DNA from: Fennellomyces sp. T-0311
Taxonomy: Eukaryota > Mucoromycota > Mucoromycetes > Mucorales > Lichtheimiaceae
Length of the DNA: 10,836 nt
Direction of reading: 5' to 3'
Assembly (NCBI GenBank): GCA_025266875.1
Contig: JALLLT010000179.1
Coordinates: 1 to 10,836, forward strand
Shown: positions 1 through 5,892 of the stretch, in pieces
Position numbering within the stretch: the stretch's first letter is position 1
Layout of the letters: every line of letters begins with the position of its first letter
Made by a program: the position numbers and the translations under genes
Notes under the pieces: model-generated
Databases searched by the model: none
Told to the model about the DNA's origin: nothing
Seen by the model: the letters and a program-made list of their open reading frames with translations, nothing else

Positions 1-61
1 ATATTGTCATAGACGTTATCATGAACGCGTGTCAACAGCTATCACTTAGCTTATCGTTATC

Positions 62-84
62 CGTTATGGACCGGCTCCATAACG
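62..84. repeat. Inverted repeat in LTR with alternative pairing
   Basis: CGTTATGGA (62-70) and TCCATAACG (76-84) form a perfect 9-bp stem around the 5-nt loop CCGGC. The right arm also overlaps ATAACGATA (79-87), which is the exact complement of TATCGTTAT at 52-60, so two mutually exclusive stems are possible. The same structure occurs in the 3' LTR at 5642-5664. It lies upstream of the TATA box, so it should act as DNA (a protein-binding site or cruciform) in the U3 region, or in the 3' end of the genomic RNA. The function is unknown. Confidence 0.6.
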
Positions 85-208
85 ATAGACATCACTCGTT
101 TCTCAATAACACCCCAACATGACATACGTAATGGATATACAGGTATAATCATGATATGACCTTGGATAACATCGGTAATAGGAAGTCCCATCCATGATAA
201 GCATTTAA

Positions 209-216
209 TATAAATA
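209..216 (+). promoter_or_regulatory. TATA box of the 5' LTR promoter
   Basis: TATAAATA lies in the LTR 93 nt before the LTR end and 139 nt before the Gag-Pol ATG. Transcription would be expected to start tens of bases downstream, near 240-260, which would define the U3/R border. AATAAA at 233-238 lies just after it and could be the polyadenylation signal used in the 3' copy. The initiation site itself cannot be read from sequence. Confidence 0.6.
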
Positions 217-309
217 GAGCGAACTCTTCATCAATAAACTACAGTTTTTTCTGGGTCTCGTTGACTTCTATTGTCCCTTTTCGATACTCGCTACTTCGCT
301 CTTATCTCA

Positions 310-354
310 TTTTTTTCAACGTTACTTCGTTACCTGTTATTACCTTACCTTATC
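310..354 (+). other. Untranslated leader; primer-binding site not recognised
   Basis: These 45 bases between the 5' LTR and the Gag-Pol ATG should hold the primer-binding site for minus-strand synthesis. The stretch starts with a run of seven T, then CAACG and a C/T-rich segment. It lacks the TGG-starting match to a tRNA 3' end seen in most LTR elements. I also find no long complement to the presumed start of the mRNA of the sort Tf1-type self-priming uses. The best internal match is only TCAACG (316-321) against CGTTGA (259-264). Confidence 0.5.
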
Positions 355-3300
355 ATGTCTCAACAATCGAACGTTACTACTCCTGTTGGTTCCGCTCAAG
401 GTTCTCCTGCTGGTTCTCCTGCTGGTTCCGTGGGTAGCACACCAATCCAAGTAATGACGCCTCCTAGTCCTACGCCTGAAATCTCCATTCCCAATGGTCA
501 AGAAGACATGGTGATGTCTGAAGTCCGGCCCCTTGGTTCTGCTCCTCCTGCTGTTGGCTCCGCTCAAGATCCAATGCATCGATCCATGTTAGGTTCAGAT
601 GGACATGCTGGTTCTGCCGTTTCGATGTCGCCTCTAGAGGTTTCGCATTTGGCAATCCAAAGAGCGACTGAGAATATGTCTTTGTTGGGTAGAAGACTGG
701 CACAAGAACAATTGGCTGAGAATGAGTTCAACACCGTGCTTGCACAGTATGAGCTTGCATCCCGTGGCTTGAATGCTTTGATGTCAGGTCATCAACAGAT
801 TCTGCAATCGCAGTCGCCTTCCGCTTCCGCTTCCGTCTCTGTCGAACGTCCTTCAGGTACCTCGCGTAGCTCGATTGTACCAGCCGATTTGCCGCTTCTG
901 CAGTGGACAGGCAACATCTTTGATAAGTCGAGAACTACGTTTTCGTCCGTACAAGAATGCCTTGATCGGTTTGAAGACATCGTAGAGTCATACTCTCAAG
1001 ATTTGGATTCCTCGTGGTGCCGTTTGCTTCCTCGCATGCTATCTCCCGATCAACGCTCCTGGTTTGTGGATCACTTGAAACCACATGGACACCTCCCCTG
1101 GGCCTTTGCCAAGAAGACCATCATTAGCAAGTATGGTATCCAAGATGCCGAGCGCCAAGCCCAAGCAACCCAAGCCTTATTCAACTTGCGGATGAGCCGG
1201 GATGAGTCGGTAGAACGGTACACTGACCGTTTTCACAAGATTCGTCGTGAAGCTGGCCTCGAGGATAGCCGCGTAGTGGCCGCGTTGTTTGTCAACTCTT
1301 TGTTGCCAGAGTTGTCCCAGCACGTCAGTTTGGGTCAAGCCCATTTGCCCGCTGACAGGCGCGAGTCCACCGATCAAGCCGCGAATTTGGCGCGCACATT
1401 ATATAGCAAGGTGGTGCTATCAAGACACGATCCGCGCGTAGCAGCTTTAGAAGCCTCCGTGAACTTGGCAAGTTCGTCGTCGTCTGCTGGTGGGTCTGGT
1501 TCGTCTGGTGCTGGTGGCTCCCCCAAAGCCAAGGACAAGAAAAAGGCTGCCGATAGCAAGTTTTGCCGCCTTCATGGCAAGGGAAAGCATTCAACCGATG
1601 AGTGCAGGCAAGTTGCGTCTCTCAGGACGAATGGCACTTCTGGTGGTAAAGTGTCAAAGCATTCGGGTTCGTCGTCGTCGTCTTCGGTGTCGTCTTCTGG
1701 CAGTGCGTCGTCTTCTGGCAAAAAGTGCTATAAGTGCTCAATGCCTTGGTCTCGAGGACATACGTGTTCACCTGTGAACCACATGGCCATACGATCAGCG
1801 ACTCGTACTTTGTCAGAAACAGACAACACACCCCCAGTCACGCCGACTTCTCGTCGCACAACTGCTGCTCCCACGCCTCCTACTGGTTCAGGTACCCCGG
1901 TATCTACCGATCCCTCTTCGTTGCCTCCAACTGCTGTTGCCACAGCAACGGATACTTCGACCGCGCCTCCATCCGAGGACATTGATATGACTGAGCTTGA
2001 GGATGCCCTCAACGATGCCTGTTCTGATTGTAAGTCATCACGCGATTTTACTCGTCGTACATACCGGAACACTAAAGCTTTTTATACTTGTGTTACTATA
2101 CAGAAAAGGAATTGCTTTGCTTTCGTGGACTGTGGCGCCACATTCAGCGCGATTACACCTTCTTTCTGCTCTCTCTTGGGTCTTTCTGTGGTTCCTGCAA
2201 CAGGGAAGATTGGCATGGCTGCTCCCGGTCTCGGGATAGATAGAGTTGGCACAACACAAATAAAGCTTGAACACAATGGATACATTGCTGATGCACATAC
2301 TTTTGAAGTGATGGATATTAACGCTGACGCTGACATTTCAATTGGCGCTGATCTTATGACGTCTATTGGGATATATATGAAAGGCTTAGCTCATTGCTGG
2401 CACAAGTCTTCTCGTCCGTTACCGCCTCCACCCGTTACTTTACTCAAAGCTAATGATGCACCTGCTGGAACACCAGAAGAACACTCTCAGTTTCTTGCAG
2501 CAATTCAACCATTACTTGACGAAAATGCGAACATTCCTGCTGACTCATACTGTCCTATTCCTGAGGCAGTTGTTGAGCTTCACACACCTGAAGGAAAAGT
2601 CGTAAACCGTCGCCAATACCGGCTGCCTAACAACATTATGCCAGCACTTCGTGAGCACATACAGAAATGGCTTGACGATGGTGTAATTCAAAAGGCTCCG
2701 CCTGGTTGCACATGGAATTCACCACTCACGTTTACACCGAAGCGCGATTCGGCTGGAAACATCAAGGGAATTCGTCCATGTCTTGACATACGTGGGGTCA
2801 ATGCCTCGCTAACGAATGACGATAAGTACCCTTTGCCGCTTATCAAGGATATATACAGAAAGATTGGCAATGCTCCATACTTATCAGTATTGGATGTACA
2901 AGCCGCATTTCACTCACTGTTAATCCGAGAAGATCACAGGCATAAAACATGCTTCACCTTTGACGATAAACAATACTGCTTCGTACGATCACCTTTTGGA
3001 ATCAAACACGTTAGCTCAGTATGGATGAGAGTCCTACATACTGTCACGGATGGTCTTGAAGGAGTTGTTTCCTATGCGGATGACATTGTCTGTTGGGGAA
3101 ATACGTATGAACAACATTTGGAAAGAGTCCAGAAGCTTATACGTCGATTGACTGAATTCAACCTACGAATCAACATTGGCAAAGCACAGTTCCATCAAAG
3201 ATGTGTCAATTTACTTGGGTATTGTATCCAGGATGGCATGATTGCTCCTGATCCGAGGAAAGTATCCAACGTGATGGAATGGGAACAGCCCAAAACAGGC

Positions 3301-5349
3301 CGTGATGTTATGTCATTCCTTGGTCTAGCTGGATTTTTCCGAGAGCATATTCCGAATTTTGCTCATCTTACTGCTCCATTGAATGCGTTACGTACCGCTG
3401 GCGCTTTGGATAACCTTTGGACAGAAGAACATACAACTGCATTCAACAATGTGAAACTCGCTTTACAGTCTGCGCCTGTTCTTAGCCAACCAGTGGAAGG
3501 TCTACCATACTACCTTGCTACTGATGCATCCCAATACGCGATTGGTTGTTGCCTCTACCAGATTGTGGACAATACATACCGTTACATTGGTTTCATGGCA
3601 CGTTCTTTGAACAAAGCAGAACAAGCATACAGTACTACAAAAAGAGAGCTACTTTGCATATGTTACGGTTTAGTGAAGTTCCATCAGTTCACGTGGCAGC
3701 AAAAGCTTACAGTGATGTGTGATCACAAAAGTTTGCAATATCTCCATACACAACCGATTGCTTCACCGATGATGATCAACTGGATGGATATCATTTGCGG
3801 TTATGACTTCGACGTCGTGCATATACCTGGCATTCGCAATATTCTGCCAGATGCTCTTAGCCGTCTCTTCCCGTCAAACGCGCTGGAAGGGGGTAATAAT
3901 CCAGATAATCAGCATGATCACGCGCGTTCTCCTTATTTGGGTGATCTCATCTCGTCACGGAAAAGAAAGAATTTCGGTACTTCTTCTTCCAACTCTACTC
4001 ATGCTCAACGCGCTGCTGACATTGTCGACTATATCACTCCACCAGAGGAAGCACGTAGTAACTTACTGCTACAAGCACATCTCAATGGACACTTTGGTAC
4101 TGACGCCATCGTACACGAGTTGCATAGCCAAGGTTTTCACTGGAAAAACATCAAGCAAGACGCACTCAACACGGTAGCCAAATGCCCTGAATGTCAAATG
4201 TTCAATATTGGCAAACACGGATACTCACCTTTGCGACATATTACCGCTGACAACGTTGGAGATCACTGGGCAATAGACCTAGCTGAAATGTCCATGACAA
4301 CGTCACAGGGTAACAACTACATACTCGTAATGGTCGATATCTTCTCACGTTTCTGCATTCTGCGTGCAATTCCAGATAAATCGGCACTGACCATTGCAAA
4401 ACAACTCGTCGACGTATTCAACCTTGTTGGATGGCCTAAAGTCCTGCAATCGGACAATGGTACCGAGTTTGTGAATGAACTTGTGCGTCTGGTGGTCGAA
4501 CACTCCGGAATCGATCGTCGTTTGGTCACACCATATCATCCTCGCGCAAATGGGGTTGCCGAGAAATGGGTGCACACGACAAAGTCTGTAATCGTCAAGA
4601 GGTTGCAAGGGAGAAAGATGGATTGGGACCTGTTCCTTTCCAGTGCACAACTGAGCATCAACAGCAAGCATGCCAAGCTGCACGGATCCCGACCATTCTC
4701 ACTGATGTTTGCAAGACAGCCGAACTTTTGGCAAGATTATACCGGAACCGACTCTGGGGACATGAAAGCTGCTCGCACTTCTGATCGTAGATTGGAAGAG
4801 ATGGAGAAGGTAGTAATACCGGCCATAGCTGAGCGCGTCAAAGCCCTACACGATGCTCAAGACGAGAAGTTCAACAAGAACAATCGCATTCTTCCTGAAT
4901 TTCCAGTTGGTAGTAAGGTCATGATTATGAATGTTAACCGGAAGTCCAAGACGGATGCCCGTTATGAAGGTCCTTACACCGTGCATGGCAGACGATCTGG
5001 AAAAAGCGGACCTTATGTTCTCACTGATGAGACAGGGGCGCTGTTGGCGCGGGATATTCCACCTTCCCACATCAAACTGATCTCACAAGACACTGTCGCA
5101 TCTGGCGAAGACTTTTACGAGATTCAAAATATTGTGGATCATGAGGGTCGAAATGGTAATTACAAGTACCGGGTTCGCTGGAAAGGCTACACAGCCAAGG
5201 ATGACACATGGGAACCTCCAGAGCACTTCAACGACCGTACGCTGATTGAGAAATATTGGCAGCGTCGTCAACCCGACCAGCAGAAACGCAAACGAGCAGC
5301 TAATCCAACACGCCGCTCTACTCGTTCTACGAAACGAAGACGTACTTAG
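355..5349 (+). CDS. Gag-Pol polyprotein of a Ty3/Gypsy chromovirus
   Basis: A single 1664-residue frame supplies particle, enzymes and targeting domain. The start is the ATG at 355, the first in the frame after the LTR; the frame is open further upstream into the LTR but has no ATG there. Residue order: Ser/Gly/Pro-rich N-terminus with SPAG repeats and a helical stretch; Gag capsid about 183-355; zinc-knuckle-like motifs at 404-417 (C-H-H-C) and 458-471 (C-C-H-C, odd spacing); protease D592-C-G-A; RT from about 743 with D847 and YADD at 907-910; RNase H D1057, E1098, D1123, D1166; integrase H1242, H1246, C1277, C1280, then D1308, D1367, E1403 (D-X35-E); GPY at 1539-1541; chromodomain about 1587-1640 with cage residues Y1588, W1609, Y1612; basic tail like a nuclear signal. 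No frameshift or stop separates Gag from Pol, as in Tf1-like elements. All catalytic residues are present, so it may be functional. Confidence 0.95.
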   Translation: MSQQSNVTTPVGSAQGSPAGSPAGSVGSTPIQVMTPPSPTPEISIPNGQEDMVMSEVRPLGSAPPAVGSAQDPMHRSMLGSDGHAGSAVSMSPLEVSHLAIQRATENMSLLGRRLAQEQLAENEFNTVLAQYELASRGLNALMSGHQQILQSQSPSASASVSVERPSGTSRSSIVPADLPLLQWTGNIFDKSRTTFSSVQECLDRFEDIVESYSQDLDSSWCRLLPRMLSPDQRSWFVDHLKPHGHLPWAFAKKTIISKYGIQDAERQAQATQALFNLRMSRDESVERYTDRFHKIRREAGLEDSRVVAALFVNSLLPELSQHVSLGQAHLPADRRESTDQAANLARTLYSKVVLSRHDPRVAALEASVNLASSSSSAGGSGSSGAGGSPKAKDKKKAADSKFCRLHGKGKHSTDECRQVASLRTNGTSGGKVSKHSGSSSSSSVSSSGSASSSGKKCYKCSMPWSRGHTCSPVNHMAIRSATRTLSETDNTPPVTPTSRRTTAAPTPPTGSGTPVSTDPSSLPPTAVATATDTSTAPPSEDIDMTELEDALNDACSDCKSSRDFTRRTYRNTKAFYTCVTIQKRNCFAFVDCGATFSAITPSFCSLLGLSVVPATGKIGMAAPGLGIDRVGTTQIKLEHNGYIADAHTFEVMDINADADISIGADLMTSIGIYMKGLAHCWHKSSRPLPPPPVTLLKANDAPAGTPEEHSQFLAAIQPLLDENANIPADSYCPIPEAVVELHTPEGKVVNRRQYRLPNNIMPALREHIQKWLDDGVIQKAPPGCTWNSPLTFTPKRDSAGNIKGIRPCLDIRGVNASLTNDDKYPLPLIKDIYRKIGNAPYLSVLDVQAAFHSLLIREDHRHKTCFTFDDKQYCFVRSPFGIKHVSSVWMRVLHTVTDGLEGVVSYADDIVCWGNTYEQHLERVQKLIRRLTEFNLRINIGKAQFHQRCVNLLGYCIQDGMIAPDPRKVSNVMEWEQPKTGRDVMSFLGLAGFFREHIPNFAHLTAPLNALRTAGALDNLWTEEHTTAFNNVKLALQSAPVLSQPVEGLPYYLATDASQYAIGCCLYQIVDNTYRYIGFMARSLNKAEQAYSTTKRELLCICYGLVKFHQFTWQQKLTVMCDHKSLQYLHTQPIASPMMINWMDIICGYDFDVVHIPGIRNILPDALSRLFPSNALEGGNNPDNQHDHARSPYLGDLISSRKRKNFGTSSSNSTHAQRAADIVDYITPPEEARSNLLLQAHLNGHFGTDAIVHELHSQGFHWKNIKQDALNTVAKCPECQMFNIGKHGYSPLRHITADNVGDHWAIDLAEMSMTTSQGNNYILVMVDIFSRFCILRAIPDKSALTIAKQLVDVFNLVGWPKVLQSDNGTEFVNELVRLVVEHSGIDRRLVTPYHPRANGVAEKWVHTTKSVIVKRLQGRKMDWDLFLSSAQLSINSKHAKLHGSRPFSLMFARQPNFWQDYTGTDSGDMKAARTSDRRLEEMEKVVIPAIAERVKALHDAQDEKFNKNNRILPEFPVGSKVMIMNVNRKSKTDARYEGPYTVHGRRSGKSGPYVLTDETGALLARDIPPSHIKLISQDTVASGEDFYEIQNIVDHEGRNGNYKYRVRWKGYTAKDDTWEPPEHFNDRTLIEKYWQRRQPDQQKRKRAANPTRRSTRSTKRRRT
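3883..3897 (+). other. Candidate central polypurine tract
   Basis: CTGGAAGGGGGTAAT occurs here and again, perfectly, at 5459-5473, where it is the 3' polypurine tract and its edges. Here it falls inside the coding frame (residues L-E-G-G-N) just after the RNase H domain and before integrase. Central tracts that prime a second plus-strand start are known in lentiviruses and in the yeast Ty1 element. A 15-nt identity, including non-purine flanks, is unlikely by chance in 6 kb. A role in plus-strand priming is inferred. Confidence 0.6.
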
Positions 5350-5460
5350 GTTGTCTTTTCTCAAGCACTTTTCTCCCACTGGGTTTTCACTGAGTTTTTC
5401 AAGACTACACCTATACCACAAGTACTTTATATCAGCTTATCTTACCGGTTGATCCAACCT
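5350..5460 (+). other. Untranslated spacer between Gag-Pol and polypurine tract
   Basis: This 111-bp stretch lies after the TAG stop. It is pyrimidine-rich in its first half and has no reading frame of note. There is no env-like gene between Pol and the 3' LTR. Confidence 0.7.
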
Positions 5461-5470
5461 GGAAGGGGGT
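5461..5470 (+). other. 3' polypurine tract (plus-strand primer)
   Basis: GGAAGGGGG followed by TAA ends two bases before the TG of the 3' LTR. This is the standard place for the RNase H-resistant RNA primer of plus-strand synthesis. The two extra bases (AA, 5471-5472) fit the pair that integrase trims from the unintegrated DNA end in Ty3-like elements. Confidence 0.85.
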
Positions 5471-5472
5471 AA

Positions 5473-5887
5473 TGTTGTATCCAACATGAACATAATCACT
5501 GATCAGTATCTCGGAACGGTTATCTCTCACTTTCCTTTTTGGTAAAACTCACTCATGCAGACATATCTTCCATATCCGGCATATTGTCATAGACGTTATC
5601 ATGAACGCGTGTCAACAGCTATCACTTAGCTTATCGTTATCCGTTATGGACCGGCTCCATAACGATAGACATCACTCGTTTCTCAATAACACCCCAACAT
5701 GACATACGTAATGGATATACAGGTATAATCATGATATGACCTTGGATAACATCGGTAATAGGAAGTCCCATCCATGATAAGCATTTAATATAAATAGAGC
5801 GAACTCTTCATCAATAAACTACAGTTTTCTGGGTCTCGTTGACTTCTATTGTCCCTTTTCGATACTCGCTACTTCGCTCTTATCTCA
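5473..5887 (+). repeat. 3' LTR, complete (415 bp)
   Basis: It starts TGTTG directly after the polypurine tract and ends TCTCA where identity with the 5' LTR stops. The first 14 bases form a small hairpin, TGTTG-TATC-CAACA. From 5581 on it equals 1-309 apart from a two-base shorter T run. It contains a TATA box (5789-5796) and AATAAA (5813-5818), which could end the element's own transcript. The next base begins the interrupted transposase gene. Confidence 0.95.
5789..5796 (+). promoter_or_regulatory. TATA box of the 3' LTR, facing the downstream gene
   Basis: TATAAATA is the second copy of the LTR promoter element. It lies 93 nt upstream of the ATG at 5889. No ATG lies between them, so a transcript starting in this LTR would first meet the ATG that is in frame with the remaining transposase exons. 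Use of the promoter is inferred. Confidence 0.5.
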
Positions 5888-5892
5888 AATGA
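5888..5892. other. Presumed target-site duplication, right copy (AATGA)
   Basis: Ty3/Gypsy integrases usually duplicate 4-6 bp (5 is typical). The five bases after the LTR end are AATGA and contain the ATG of the downstream frame. The left copy would lie about 108 bp upstream of the window, so the duplication cannot be confirmed here. Confidence 0.35.

Larger units (their letters stand above)
1..309 (+). repeat. 5' LTR, partial (left end outside window)
   Basis: Positions 1-309 match 5581-5887 base for base, except for a T run after ACAG that is six long here and four in the 3' copy. The match stops after CTTATCTCA on both sides, which sets the LTR end at the CA dinucleotide (308-309). By the 3' copy, 108 bp are missing upstream, including the terminal TGTTG. 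The LTR contains a TATA box (209-216), an AATAAA (233-238) and an inverted repeat (62-84). This copy should promote the genomic RNA that also serves as mRNA. Confidence 0.95.
1..5887 (+). mobile_element. Ty3/Gypsy chromovirus LTR retrotransposon (5' LTR cut by window edge)
   Basis: Two near-identical LTRs flank one Gag-Pol reading frame whose domain order (protease, RT, RNase H, integrase, chromodomain) places it in the Ty3/Gypsy chromoviruses (Metaviridae). The element moves by reverse transcription of its mRNA in virus-like particles and integrase-mediated insertion. The 3' LTR begins TG, ends CA and is preceded by a polypurine tract. If the 5' LTR matches it, the first 108 bp lie outside the window and the whole element is about 6.0 kb. 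The open frame, intact catalytic residues and near-identical LTRs suggest a young and possibly active copy. It lies in the middle of a DNA-transposon transposase gene. Confidence 0.95.

Noticed and set aside
271..354. Extension of the Gag-Pol frame upstream of 355, beginning within the LTR
   Set aside because: The frame is open but has no ATG before 355, and the segment lies in the LTR and leader. It is not a plausible eukaryotic start.
1728..2072. 114-codon frame on the minus strand within Gag-Pol
   Set aside because: It is antisense to the repetitive Thr/Pro/Ser-rich linker and has no motif. It is a shadow of the real frame.
3803..4177. 124-codon frame on the plus strand inside Gag-Pol
   Set aside because: It lies in another frame over RNase H and the integrase HHCC region, whose residues are all in the main frame.
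5443..5462. TACCGGTTGATCCAACCTGG, loosely like the start of an 18S rRNA gene
   Set aside because: The resemblance covers only about 20 bases with mismatches, and it runs straight into the polypurine tract. There is no rRNA sequence beyond it.
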